From positions 310,001 to 374,000 of the forward strand of contig JBCBDX010000003.1 in NCBI GenBank assembly GCA_038529265.1: a stretch of DNA of 64,000 nt, read 5' to 3'. The notes below the pieces were generated by a model that saw nothing but the letters and a program-made list of their open reading frames with translations, did not search any database and was not told where the DNA came from. Shown here one piece after another: positions 7,569 to 16,363 of the stretch (position 1 is the first letter of the stretch; each line of letters begins with the position of its first letter). The position numbers and the translations under genes are program-made. This stretch comes from JBCBDX01 sp038529265. GTDB taxonomy: Bacteria > Pseudomonadota > Alphaproteobacteria > Rhizobiales > Rhizobiaceae.

Positions 7569-8468
7569 TTAATCTGACTGCCTTGCAATCCATAATGTGT
7601 GCTCTCGTGAAAACGCTTTTTCTGCATCGTTCACGAATTCGGAAAATTGATTGTCGTTAGTCACCTCATCTGACTTTGACTGAATCATCCCGATTTCATG
7701 TGCAGCAACCGTGTAGGCAGCCGACAGCTCATTAAACTTCTTGATTTGCATCCAACCTATAACAGACGCTGCAACCACAATTAGCGGTTCAATAGGCCAA
7801 TATGGCCATTGGGGTATTGCAATCCGGCTTAAAGCCATTGAACCAGCGATGACATAGCAAAAACCGCTCACCCACACCCATCTCTTCGCAGCAGTACGAT
7901 TGGCCATAGATTTTTGCCGGTACCAATAACGTTGATCCCCAACACGATGTTCCAAATAGTACGCCATTCGATGTTCGCGGCTAAGCGCGCGCACGTCTTC
8001 CATCGGCTTTGTAATCTGGTCGTTACCAGACCAGTCATCCGTTATTTGCTTTGCTGTCTCAATGTTCTCGCGGAACATTGCGTGCAGCTCGTCACGAAGT
8101 TGTATTCTCGCTTGCGCATCATCTCTCTCAAAAGGCGCGGCATGCATCATGTACCGCCATGTCAGTGTTTTAACGCTTTCCGCCAATGCACGACATCGAT
8201 ACCACCATTGCTCGGGTTTGCTCTGTGCGCGAGCTACAAGAATAATTAGGCCAACTACGAAGACCCCTGCGTAGAGTACATAGTAAAAAACGTCATTTAA
8301 AAAACTCATGGAGAAAACCGCTGCCAAAAACAGCGCAAAGTATTCGCCACGAATGAGACGCAAAAACTTTTTCTGATAGAGGTTCGACGCGTTATCAGCA
8401 TCTAGGAAGAGTGCCGGATAGTCTTTGTGATCCAATTTCTCACTCCGAACATCGTTTAGAACAAGCAT
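7569..8468 (-). CDS. SLATT-domain (DUF4231-like) membrane protein, candidate pore-forming effector
   Basis: 299 residues with a duplicated two-helix layout. The N-terminal half (about 15-170) has membrane segments at ~40-57 and ~59-79, then the WWYRCRALAES motif. The C-terminal half (about 171-295) starts with YLEHRVGDQRYWY, has segments at ~197-216 and ~223-241 and ends with REHTLW. These are the marks of the SLATT_3 plus SLATT_1 (DUF4231) families, described from comparative genomics as predicted pore-forming effectors tied to nucleotide-signal immune systems. It is the first gene of a two-gene unit with a TIR-like protein. Base composition is visibly more AT-rich than the flanks, suggesting transfer. 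The ribosome-binding site is weak. The effector role is inferred. Confidence 0.78.
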   Translation of the reverse strand: MLVLNDVRSEKLDHKDYPALFLDADNASNLYQKKFLRLIRGEYFALFLAAVFSMSFLNDVFYYVLYAGVFVVGLIILVARAQSKPEQWWYRCRALAESVKTLTWRYMMHAAPFERDDAQARIQLRDELHAMFRENIETAKQITDDWSGNDQITKPMEDVRALSREHRMAYYLEHRVGDQRYWYRQKSMANRTAAKRWVWVSGFCYVIAGSMALSRIAIPQWPYWPIEPLIVVAASVIGWMQIKKFNELSAAYTVAAHEIGMIQSKSDEVTNDNQFSEFVNDAEKAFSREHTLWIARQSD

Positions 8469-8735
8469 TATGGCTTTCTAGAGCGCAAAACGATTACCAT
8501 ATATATTCATCAACTAGATCGATTCGTAAATCATTGTGCTCAACTTTAGGGCTTTGTAGATCGCTGCATTTGGTACACATTGCCAGTCCGCGCAACTGAC
8601 TAGGGAGTTTGGAATGGCTTCACAGCATTCATTTCCCCCCTTAACCTCCCCTTAACCATCTCCCCAAACCTCAAATTCACCCTGTCGTTTTAGGCTCCCT
8701 TGCGTGGGGGCTTTCGAGCCAAGGGAATTTGAACA

Positions 8736-9500
8736 GTGGTTTCAAACCAGGAAAGATTATTGTCGGTCGGCTGCCGGATTGCCTGCCTTGCGGTTTTGGC
8801 ACTCGTGCTCGCGGCGTGCGCGGGCGGGGAAAAGCGTCCGGCTGTCGGCGTTGGCGGTGGCCAGCCGATTGACCGCACGGCGCACACCCAGTCGATCTTT
8901 TCATTGCCCAAAGTTTCGCTTCCGGGGTTCGGCGGTGGTCAATCGAGCGGGATGCCCGCCTCGGAGCGCCAGTGCCGCGCGCGCCTCAAACGCCTTGGCG
9001 TTCAGTTCAAGGAGCTTGCGCCAATCCGCGAAGGCGCCCGTTGTGGCATCGCCCATCCGGTTGAAGTCACGAAGTTTGCGCGCGGTGTTGCGGTCACGCC
9101 TGCCGCCGTTCTCAATTGCGGCATGGCGGAAGAAACGGCCCGCTGGGTGCAGGGCGACCTCGCGGTGGCTTCGCGCACACGCTATTTGTCCGGCATTTCA
9201 GAAATTCGCCAGATGTCGGCCTATTCATGCCGCCGTATTCGCGGGTCATCACGCTGGTCAGAACATTCAACCGGCAATGCGATTGATATAGGCTCGATCA
9301 AGCTGGACAGCGGCAAGGTGATTGATGTTGCCCGCCCAACTTTCTTCGCGCTGCGCGAAAAAGCCTATCTGCACCGTGTTCGCACCAAGGCCTGTGAGCA
9401 CTTCACAACAGTATTGGGACCGGGGTCGGACAGCGATCACAAGGACCATTTCCATTTTGATTTGCGCCAGCGCAATTCCAGCTATCGCCATTGTGATTGA
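8736..9500 (+). CDS. Extensin-like family lipoprotein
   Basis: 254 residues from GTG 8736 (AAGGGA 9 bases upstream). The N-terminus is a lipoprotein signal peptide with lipobox LAAC, Cys28, so the protein is probably anchored in the outer membrane or periplasm. The C-terminal ~170 residues are an extensin-like domain: CRARLKRLGV, CGIAHPVEV, SCRRIRG, SEHSTGNAIDIG and a final VLGPGSDSDHKDHFHFD. The clustered His/Asp residues (SEH..., HKDHFHFD) resemble the zinc site of D-Ala-D-Ala peptidases (VanY/MepA-like), so a peptidoglycan or cell-surface role is likely but unproven. Its stop overlaps the start region of the GT39 gene. Confidence 0.88.
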   Translation: MVSNQERLLSVGCRIACLAVLALVLAACAGGEKRPAVGVGGGQPIDRTAHTQSIFSLPKVSLPGFGGGQSSGMPASERQCRARLKRLGVQFKELAPIREGARCGIAHPVEVTKFARGVAVTPAAVLNCGMAEETARWVQGDLAVASRTRYLSGISEIRQMSAYSCRRIRGSSRWSEHSTGNAIDIGSIKLDSGKVIDVARPTFFALREKAYLHRVRTKACEHFTTVLGPGSDSDHKDHFHFDLRQRNSSYRHCD

Positions 9501-9511
9501 GGCCTTTTTCA

Positions 9512-11038
9512 GTGAGTGCGGTTTCATCTGACATTGAAGTGCCAAAGGCTGGATCGGCTGAACTGACCGCGCCAGTTCTTGTCGATGTGCCGCGCGCACT
9601 GTTGATCATTGCGCTGCTGCCACTGGTCATTATGAAGCTGGTCTACGTCTTTGCGATGCCCGTGCTGCCGGACGAGGGCTATTACTGGATGTGGGGTCAG
9701 TTCCCTGCGCTTTCCTATTTTGATCACCCGCCGCTCTTGGCGTGGCTGCAGGGCGGTGTTCACGCGATTTTCGGGTCGACGATTTTCAGCCTGCGGCTTG
9801 TGCCGCTGATCGCTTTCGCCGGCATGGTCTGGATCGCGTGGGACTGGTGCAAGCGTTTGGCACCTTCGGGCAAGGCGATTGATGCGCTGCTGATCACGCT
9901 GATTGTCTGGTTCGCCTCGCCCCTGTTGCTGCGGTTCACATCGCTTGCCATTCAGGACTGTTTGTTGATCTTCTTTACGATGGCCGCGATCCATTTTGCC
10001 GCGCTGTTCCTGATGGGCAAGGACGCAGGAAAGGCGGATTGGCGTCTGTTCTTCGCCGCCTGTCTTTGTGTCGGCTTGGCCGGGCTTTCCAAATACAATG
10101 CCGTTTTCATTGCGATTGGTTTTGCCGGTTATTTGCTGGCAACGCGGGACGGGCGAAGCCTGTTGGCCCACTGGCAGATTTGGGCCGGGCTTGTGCTGAT
10201 CGCGCTGATGCAAACACCCGTCATCTGGTGGAATGTCGCGCATGATTGGCCGAGCATGCAGTTTCATCTGGCGGACCGGATTGGTGATGTGCGCGGAACC
10301 GCCGGGTTTTTGGAAAATCTGCAAGCCTTTGTCATGGGTCACATTCAGGTTTTGGGCCCGGGCATGGTGCTGCTGATGCTTCGCTTTGCGCTGCAGCCGG
10401 GACGCTCGGCTATGATTGCGCGCTCGGGCGTCTTCGTGATGCTCGCCTCGACTTTGGGTTTTGCGGCTTTGACCGTCACCAATACTGTCTGGATTTACTG
10501 GAACATGGTGGCGTTTGCAGCGATGATGCCTGCGATCGCGTTTCTCATGCGTTTCCGTGTCGAGCTTCTGGTGCATCTCTTGTACGGCGTCACCGTGGGC
10601 GTTTGGTACATGCTGGCTTACGGGCTTTATCCGCTCAATGCTGCGCAAGGCGTGCCGCTGCGCGATGTCGATATTCAATATGGCATGGCGGAAGTTGGTC
10701 AGCGGCTGGAGCGGCTCGAAGCAACTTACAAACCGGACATGCTCATGACGAGCGATTATCGCACGGCGGGTATGCTTGGCTTTACGATTGATCGTGATGA
10801 CATCTCAAAGATCGGCCCGCGCAACGACCAATATGACTTCTGGTTCGATCCCGCCGAAGCCAAGGGCAAGAGCGCGCTGATCCTGGTCGATGACGCGCTG
10901 CCGGAAACCGATTTGATTGATCAGGTTTTCGGATCAGTCAGAACGGTTCATGAGTTTACCATCCGCCGCCATGGCTATGCGATCCACACATGGCGTGTTG
11001 TGCTGGCAGAAGATCACTGCGGATGTGGGCCTCACTGA
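9512..11038 (+). CDS. Glycosyltransferase family 39 (ArnT/PMT-like) membrane protein
   Basis: About 508 residues of polytopic membrane protein with a dozen hydrophobic segments. The first periplasmic loop has LPDEGYYWMWGQ, with the acidic residues that act in GT39/GT83 enzymes, followed by YFDHPPL. Such enzymes use polyprenyl-phosphate sugars as donors and modify lipid A, other glycolipids or proteins on the periplasmic face. GTG 9512 is chosen because TTGAGG lies 9 bases upstream; the frame also allows a TTG at 9497 that overlaps the extensin stop. The C-terminal soluble tail ends in a Cys/His-rich HCGCGPH. The acceptor is unknown. Confidence 0.85.
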   Translation: MSAVSSDIEVPKAGSAELTAPVLVDVPRALLIIALLPLVIMKLVYVFAMPVLPDEGYYWMWGQFPALSYFDHPPLLAWLQGGVHAIFGSTIFSLRLVPLIAFAGMVWIAWDWCKRLAPSGKAIDALLITLIVWFASPLLLRFTSLAIQDCLLIFFTMAAIHFAALFLMGKDAGKADWRLFFAACLCVGLAGLSKYNAVFIAIGFAGYLLATRDGRSLLAHWQIWAGLVLIALMQTPVIWWNVAHDWPSMQFHLADRIGDVRGTAGFLENLQAFVMGHIQVLGPGMVLLMLRFALQPGRSAMIARSGVFVMLASTLGFAALTVTNTVWIYWNMVAFAAMMPAIAFLMRFRVELLVHLLYGVTVGVWYMLAYGLYPLNAAQGVPLRDVDIQYGMAEVGQRLERLEATYKPDMLMTSDYRTAGMLGFTIDRDDISKIGPRNDQYDFWFDPAEAKGKSALILVDDALPETDLIDQVFGSVRTVHEFTIRRHGYAIHTWRVVLAEDHCGCGPH

Positions 11039-11040
11039 CC

Positions 11041-11430
11041 TTACTGCGCGATGCGCTTTGGTTTGCCGTCTTCACCAATGTGCACCATCGTAAAGCGAGC
11101 GAAGGTTACACGGTCGCTCGATGACGTGAGATAGCGCTGCGCCCAAGCTTCGACATAGAGCACCATTGAGGTGCGCCCGACGCGCTCAACAGATGTGTAA
11201 ATGGACAGCGTGTCGCCCACCTTTACCGGGCTTGCAAAGCTCATCTCATTGACGGCGGCTGTTACGATCCGGCCATCGGCACGCTCTGCCCCGGCGATGC
11301 CGCAAGCCAAATCCATTTGAGCCATCACCCAGCCGCCAAAAATATCGCCGGCAGCATTGGTGTCCGCCGGCATGGCAAGTGTTCGCAAGGTCAGTTCGCC
11401 AACGGGCTTTTCGATTGAACCATCACTCAT
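11041..11430 (-). CDS. Acyl-CoA thioesterase, YciA-like hotdog fold
   Basis: 129 residues from ATG 11430; the frame extends to a TTG at 11457. Single hotdog domain of the YciA/BACH type, hydrolysing acyl-CoA to free acid and CoA. Motifs: LRTLAMPADTNAAGDIFGGW, where the Asn/Asp of the NAAGDIFGG turn are catalytic, then VNEMSFASPVKVGD. Its stop lies 3 bases from the stop of the convergent GT39 gene. Chain-length preference cannot be read from the sequence. Confidence 0.9.
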   Translation of the reverse strand: MSDGSIEKPVGELTLRTLAMPADTNAAGDIFGGWVMAQMDLACGIAGAERADGRIVTAAVNEMSFASPVKVGDTLSIYTSVERVGRTSMVLYVEAWAQRYLTSSSDRVTFARFTMVHIGEDGKPKRIAQ

Positions 11431-11549
11431 GGTGCACGCTTGGCCTGCGACGCCCAAAACGTCAATGCGTGTCGTAAATCGGTATTCCGGTTTTCAGGCC
11501 GATACCTAGGGTGCAGCGCTCGAACCAATTTCAAGGTGATCAATCTTCC

Positions 11550-12644
11550 ATGTCCATCACAGTGAAAGCGGCAGTGTGCCGCCGGTTCGGAGCGCCATTG
11601 ACCATTGAAGATGTCACTCTGTCTGCGCCTGGCGCAGGTGAGGTCATGATCCGGCTCAAGGCGTGCGGCATTTGCCATTCTGACATTACTTTTGCTGAAG
11701 GTGGTTGGGGTGGCGATTTGCCCATGGTGCTTGGCCACGAGGCTGCAGGCATAGTTGAAGCCGTTGGCTCCGGCGTCAGCCAATATCAGGTTGGTGACCG
11801 CGTCATCGCCACTTTGGTGCGGGCCTGCCACAGATGCCACTATTGCCAACGCGATGATGAATTCATGTGTGAAGAGGTGTTTCCGCTCGATGAGCAAACG
11901 CCGCTCCATGATGTCAGTGGCCAAGCGCTCACACACGCGATGCGCACTGGCGCATTTGCCGAAGCCATTGTGGTGGAGCAAAGTCAGATTAGCCCACTGC
12001 CGGACGATGTGAGCTTTGAGATTGGTAGCCTCGTTGCTTGCGGTGTGCTGACTGGATTTGGTGCGGTGACCAACACGGCCCAATTGCCCAAAGGAAGCCA
12101 TGCTGTTGTTATCGGTTGCGGTGGCGTCGGCCTCAACACCGTTCAGGGTGCGCGACATGCTGGCGCCAAGAGCATAACGGCGATTGATCTTGATGATGGA
12201 AAGTTGGCAGTGGCGGCAGAATATGGTGCTACGCATACGGTCAATCCATCTTCGGCTGATGCGACTGAAGTCATTCAGGCGGCTTCCGATGGCCGTTGGG
12301 CAGACTATGTTTTCATAACGGTAGGTTCGGGCGCTGCCATTGATGCAGCAACAGGGTATATTGGCAAGGGTGGTTGCGTCGTGATCGTTGGTATGCCGCA
12401 CGCAGAAACGATGGCCAGCTATAATCCAGCTAGCTTTGCAGGCTGGTCGCAGAAGTTGATCGGTTCAAAAATGGGTTCGGCCAAAATATCTCGCGATGTG
12501 CCGCACTTGTTTTCTCTTTACCAGCAAGGTGTCTTAAAACTTGATGACATGATTTCCGGGCGTTTCCGGCTGGAGGACATCAATGAGGCGATTGCATCAA
12601 CCAAGTCTGGAAAAGCCCTGCGCAACGTCATCATTTTTGAATAG
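11550..12644 (+). CDS. Zinc-dependent alcohol dehydrogenase (class III-like)
   Basis: 364 residues from ATG 11550 (AAGGTGAT upstream; a GTG at 11511 would add 13 residues without family similarity). Medium-chain dehydrogenase/reductase with the catalytic zinc residues in CGICHSD and GHEAAG, the structural zinc cluster CHRCHYCQRDDEFMC, and the nucleotide-binding glycine motif GCGGVGLN followed by an acidic residue (ITAIDLDD) favouring NAD. It oxidises an alcohol or a formaldehyde-like adduct; the substrate is not known. It is followed after 9 bases by an enolase-superfamily dehydratase gene, so the two probably act on one sugar or sugar-acid substrate. Confidence 0.87.
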   Translation: MSITVKAAVCRRFGAPLTIEDVTLSAPGAGEVMIRLKACGICHSDITFAEGGWGGDLPMVLGHEAAGIVEAVGSGVSQYQVGDRVIATLVRACHRCHYCQRDDEFMCEEVFPLDEQTPLHDVSGQALTHAMRTGAFAEAIVVEQSQISPLPDDVSFEIGSLVACGVLTGFGAVTNTAQLPKGSHAVVIGCGGVGLNTVQGARHAGAKSITAIDLDDGKLAVAAEYGATHTVNPSSADATEVIQAASDGRWADYVFITVGSGAAIDAATGYIGKGGCVVIVGMPHAETMASYNPASFAGWSQKLIGSKMGSAKISRDVPHLFSLYQQGVLKLDDMISGRFRLEDINEAIASTKSGKALRNVIIFE

Positions 12645-12653
12645 GTTTGGCAG

Positions 12654-13868
12654 ATGAAGATTGCCTCAGTTGAAACGATTGTTGCCGGCACACCGCATGG
12701 TACGCCCGGCGGGCGCTATTTCATTTTCGTCAAACTGATGAGCGATGATTGCATTGTCGGCTGGGGCGAAGCTTACAACGCCGCTTTCGGTCCGCACGCT
12801 ACTGCGAAGATGATTGAAGACGTCGCCGAGCGCCACTTGATCGGTCATGACCCGCGTGATGTGGAAGCGTTTTTTCGGCGCTGTTACTCTTCAGGTTTCA
12901 CACAACGTCCCGATGTGTCGATGATGGGCTGCTATAGCGCGCTGGAGATTGCGTGTTGGGATATCGTTGGCAAAGCGTTGGATACACCGGTGCACAAGCT
13001 CTTGGGCGGTGCAGTACAAAACCGCCTCCGGTCATACACCTACCTCTACCCAGCAGAGGGGTCGATCTATCCGTCAGAAACAAGCGGCCGAAACGTCTAC
13101 AATGATCCGGATCTGGCCGCGGAAAACGCGTTAAAATGGGTGGATCAGGGGTTCACGGCAATCAAGTTTGATCCCGCCGGCCCATACACCATCTACGACC
13201 CGCATCAACCAACTCTAATCGATGTTGAACGATCTACTGCGATGGTCAAAGCGGTTCGTGAAGCTGTCGGAACGCGTGCCGATATCCTGTTCGGGACGCA
13301 TGGCCAGTTTACCCCCTCGGGTGCTGCACGAATGGCGAAAGCCATAGAGCCTTACGACCCGCTTTGGCTTGAAGAGCCGTGCCCGCCCGATGTCCCGACA
13401 TCGATGGCGACGATTGCTTCCAGGACATCAATCCCGATTGCAACTGGCGAACGGCTGGCGACCAAGTACGAGTTTCACCAAGTGCTGTCCAATGGTGGCG
13501 CGCAGATCATACAGCCCAATCTTGGTCGTTCCGGCGGTTTTCTTGAAACCAAAAAGATCGCGGCGCTGGCAGAAGTCTATCACACCCAAGTTGCGCCGCA
13601 CTGCTATTGTGGCCCCATCGTTGCTGCCGCCAATATCCAGCTGGCCGCCACTTTGCCTAATTTCCTGATCTTGGAGTCCATCAAGGAATGGGATGGCTTT
13701 CATGCCGAGTTGTTGACACATCCCCTCCAGTTCTCGGATGGATATACTTTGGTGCCCGATGCTCCCGGCCTTGGCGTCGAACTCAATGAGGACGTTGCGC
13801 GCGCGCACCCCTACCATGGAACAGAGCTTCATCTTGGAATGGAAGACCGGATGGTCTTGCCGGATTAG
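12654..13868 (+). CDS. Enolase-superfamily sugar-acid dehydratase/cycloisomerase (MR/MLE family)
   Basis: 404 residues, mandelate racemase/muconate lactonizing family. The N-terminal capping domain (1-~125) is followed by the barrel with AIKFDPAGPYT (base lysine region), FGTHGQF, the metal ligands in LEEPCPP and TGERL, and APHCYCGP near the end. The KFDP and GTHGQF signatures point to an acid-sugar enzyme related to galactonate/arabinonate dehydratases, with a water-eliminating or lactone-opening reaction. It is co-directional with the alcohol dehydrogenase (9-base gap), suggesting a short oxidative sugar pathway. The exact substrate is open. Confidence 0.82.
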   Translation: MKIASVETIVAGTPHGTPGGRYFIFVKLMSDDCIVGWGEAYNAAFGPHATAKMIEDVAERHLIGHDPRDVEAFFRRCYSSGFTQRPDVSMMGCYSALEIACWDIVGKALDTPVHKLLGGAVQNRLRSYTYLYPAEGSIYPSETSGRNVYNDPDLAAENALKWVDQGFTAIKFDPAGPYTIYDPHQPTLIDVERSTAMVKAVREAVGTRADILFGTHGQFTPSGAARMAKAIEPYDPLWLEEPCPPDVPTSMATIASRTSIPIATGERLATKYEFHQVLSNGGAQIIQPNLGRSGGFLETKKIAALAEVYHTQVAPHCYCGPIVAAANIQLAATLPNFLILESIKEWDGFHAELLTHPLQFSDGYTLVPDAPGLGVELNEDVARAHPYHGTELHLGMEDRMVLPD

Positions 13869-13958
13869 GCGGACAGAGCACGCCCCGGGGGAAGGCGCAC
13901 CCTGTCCTAATGACCTGCATTCACCAGTCAGGCCATCTATCTGATGACCCGTTCAGGG

Positions 13959-14210
13959 CTACTCGCTCTTGGTGACGGAAATAAGGTTTGAGGTTCCGTC
14001 TTCGAAGACGACCAAGATGCTGTCTCCGGCAACAAGGCCATCCAAGCTGACACTTTCTTCGACTTGCCATTCGGAGCCATCGGTGAGTGTGATGGTGCGG
14101 TTGTCGAGATCGATTGTTTCGATGACGCCTTGGCCTTCACCTGCAAAGGCCAGGATAGTTGATCCTATTAGCGTGGCACCTGCCAGCATCGATGATAAAA
14201 TCAGTCTCAT
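13959..14210 (-). CDS. Small secreted DUF1344 protein
   Basis: 83 residues. The N-terminal ~23 residues are a Sec signal peptide ending AFA before GEG. The mature part is a small beta-rich DUF1344 domain (GVIETIDLDNRTITLTDGSEW), found mainly in alphaproteobacteria and of unknown function. The gene stands alone on the minus strand, with a long non-coding stretch upstream. Confidence 0.8.
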   Translation of the reverse strand: MRLILSSMLAGATLIGSTILAFAGEGQGVIETIDLDNRTITLTDGSEWQVEESVSLDGLVAGDSILVVFEDGTSNLISVTKSE

Positions 14211-14613
14211 GGTTCTACTCCTTCATTAAACGGGCGCGGTTACTTTGCCCTTTCCGAGGAAAAGGCGTCGCCCGTCGATGACGGAAACTGAGATCGAGAG
14301 TGTCTAACCACAAATCACATCGAGTTATTACAAGCGGTAATTTCGATGTTGCATTTACGCCTTATTCCGAACTTTGGAGCACTCATCAGTCTAGCAAATA
14401 CAGCAGAAATTCAGGCTGTAGCGGCGCACAAAAGCGTGGCCTATCAGTAGCCGATTGCAGTCAGTCCTGATCACAAGTTCGATCACGAAATGCGTTGAAG
14501 CATGGCTTAAAGTTAGCTTCTTGTGTGTGTTGCAATGTGATTTCGCGCCTGGCGTTTAACGCTTCAATAACTGCCAAAAGCAGTGTTATCAGTCGCATTG
14601 GTCGCTTTTACGC
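14211..14613. other. Non-coding stretch between divergent genes
   Basis: 403 bases without a supportable gene, between the DUF1344 gene (minus) and the EAL gene (plus). It should hold both promoters. The only clear structure is the nested inverted repeat at 14318-14348. Confidence 0.6.
14318..14348. promoter_or_regulatory. Nested inverted repeat upstream of EAL gene
   Basis: Outer arms CATCGA / TCGATG enclose inner arms ATTAC / GTAAT around a 5-base loop. It may be an operator or an RNA hairpin in a divergent promoter region. No T tract follows. Confidence 0.35.
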
Positions 14614-16290
14614 GTGCTTAAGAAGCGTGCGTCAGTTTCCGCTGAGCAGCAGGGGACGAGATTGCGTCAGCTATTCAAACTCGGCATAACGATTGTTTTG
14701 GCGACAGCTATTTTGGCTGTGGTTGCCTTTGCCTATCGTCAAGCGATCTATGCTTCCAAGGTTTCAACTGTCGCGCATTCGGCTGATGCCGCAGTTCAGC
14801 TTCTCAATGGTTCTATTGCCGAAACGGTTTCCATCGTCGATCTTGTTCGCGCCAGAGGACAGGACGAGTGCGCGTTAGCAACTGGTGGCGTGCTGGATGA
14901 GCTTGTTTTCCTTGTAACGCAGCTGAAAGCAATTGTCATTGCAGATGAGGGCGCCACCTGTTCTTCGTCAGGCTATGGAGCCGCAAAACTGTCTTCTGAT
15001 TTGGCGATGGGAGAGGCGCAATACAGCCACGCCAACTCAATCATGTTGCGTCCGCTGTCTGGCGATTATTCCGGTATGGGCGTTTCGCGGATGGTTGATG
15101 CAGACGCTGCTGATGTCGTTGCGTTAATTAACGCCAACACATTTGTTTCCGCCACAATTGATCCTGATGTTTTGCATGGTGCCAGCGCAGCTTTTGAACT
15201 CGACAGTGGTGACGTTATCGTTGCAACACCCGGTTTTGATCGGGGGCAGGATATGTCCCAGCAGCGAGAGTTCGTCGTTCGCTCGTCGCTTTACCCGTTT
15301 TCCTACCGCTTGCGCGTGCCATCGACATATCTTGATGGCGACATGCTGGCGCTCGGGCCTTGGGTGCCAATCCTTGTGACGATTATATGTGTGCTTGCCA
15401 GCTATCTTGTCACCATCCGCTTTATCATGCCGGATCGCCCGTCCGACATCATCAAGCGCGCAATCGATGCTGGAGAGATACAGCCATACTTTCAACCAAT
15501 CGTTGATTTGAACAGCGGACAAATCGAGAGCTTTGAAGTCTTGTCTCGATGGGTGAAGCACAGTGGGCATGTTGTCGGTCCATCTGAGTTCATTGCGGAA
15601 GTAGAACGCTATGATCTGTCACCGTTCCTGTTGCGCTCGCTTGTGCAGCAGACCGGCGCTTCCATGGTAAAGCTCATGGATCGTTTTCCGTTTCTACGTT
15701 TTGCCTTCAACGTTGCTCCTGATGCTTTCACCAAACCCGATTTCGTGGTGGGCCTGAAGGACATGTTGGACAACGCGGGTATCCCCGGAGACCGGGTGAT
15801 CATTGAAGTAACCGAACGCCAGGAGATACCCGATGTGACCCGCGCCCATGCGGCAACCGTTGAATTGCAAGCGCTGGGTATTCAAGTGGGCATCGATGAT
15901 GTCGGCACTGGACACAATGGGCTTTCTACCATCACTGCCATTGCGCCCAACGAAATCAAGATCGACAAATATTTCATTGATGGATTGCCGGACAATCAGC
16001 GTGCCCTGTCCATGGTTCGCATGCTTGTGCGCACGGCACACAGCCTTGGCATGAAGACAGTTGCAGAAGGCATTGAGAACCATGAGCAGATCGAGGCGCT
16101 GATGGCGCTGAAAGTAGACTATGCCCAAGGGTTCCATATCGCAAAGCCGTTGCCAGCCGATGCCGCGATTGGTCTTTTCTGCCAGCAGCAGGATCATCTG
16201 ACGAGTTTTTCTGCACATCGGTCCTGGCTTACAACCACTGACCAAGGCTCGACTGACATGTTGCCGCAAGTGACGGCAAATGCTGCTTAA
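14614..16290 (+). CDS. CSS-motif EAL-domain cyclic-di-GMP phosphodiesterase
   Basis: 558 residues from a GTG start. An N-terminal membrane segment (~22-41) is followed by a periplasmic domain with Cys86 and Cys116 (the latter in CSSSG, the CSS motif), a second membrane segment (~243-265) and a cytoplasmic EAL domain from ~289. The EAL domain keeps the catalytic set: ESFEVLSRW, FNVAP, VTERQ, the IDDVGTG aspartates, IKIDK, VAEGIE and YAQGF. It should hydrolyse c-di-GMP to pGpG. In CSS-EAL proteins the periplasmic cysteine pair senses Dsb-controlled redox state and restrains the enzyme. The gene is alone with its own upstream region; the C-terminal ~30 residues are an unconserved tail. Confidence 0.88.
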   Translation: MLKKRASVSAEQQGTRLRQLFKLGITIVLATAILAVVAFAYRQAIYASKVSTVAHSADAAVQLLNGSIAETVSIVDLVRARGQDECALATGGVLDELVFLVTQLKAIVIADEGATCSSSGYGAAKLSSDLAMGEAQYSHANSIMLRPLSGDYSGMGVSRMVDADAADVVALINANTFVSATIDPDVLHGASAAFELDSGDVIVATPGFDRGQDMSQQREFVVRSSLYPFSYRLRVPSTYLDGDMLALGPWVPILVTIICVLASYLVTIRFIMPDRPSDIIKRAIDAGEIQPYFQPIVDLNSGQIESFEVLSRWVKHSGHVVGPSEFIAEVERYDLSPFLLRSLVQQTGASMVKLMDRFPFLRFAFNVAPDAFTKPDFVVGLKDMLDNAGIPGDRVIIEVTERQEIPDVTRAHAATVELQALGIQVGIDDVGTGHNGLSTITAIAPNEIKIDKYFIDGLPDNQRALSMVRMLVRTAHSLGMKTVAEGIENHEQIEALMALKVDYAQGFHIAKPLPADAAIGLFCQQQDHLTSFSAHRSWLTTTDQGSTDMLPQVTANAA

Positions 16291-16297
16291 TCTCGCT

Positions 16298-16359
16298 TAA
16301 AGCCCTTAAATTGCGATGGTAAGACCCCATATCCGACAAACCGGGTTAACAGGGCTTTA
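16298..16359. promoter_or_regulatory. Long-range inverted repeat covering a ribosome-binding site
   Basis: TAAAGCCCT at 16298-16306 is the exact complement of AGGGCTTTA at 16351-16359, 44 bases apart. The right arm contains the AGGG that is the likely ribosome-binding site of the DUF1176 gene. In an mRNA the pairing could hide that site. Confidence 0.3.
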
Positions 16360-16363
16360 TTGA

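Noticed and set aside
9524..10678. Minus-strand frame of 384 codons over the GT39 gene
   Set aside because: Antisense of a strongly supported membrane glycosyltransferase; product is Gln/Arg/His-rich with no motif.
11427..12401. Minus-strand frame of 324 codons over the alcohol dehydrogenase
   Set aside because: Opposite strand has all zinc-site and NAD motifs; the antisense product has none.
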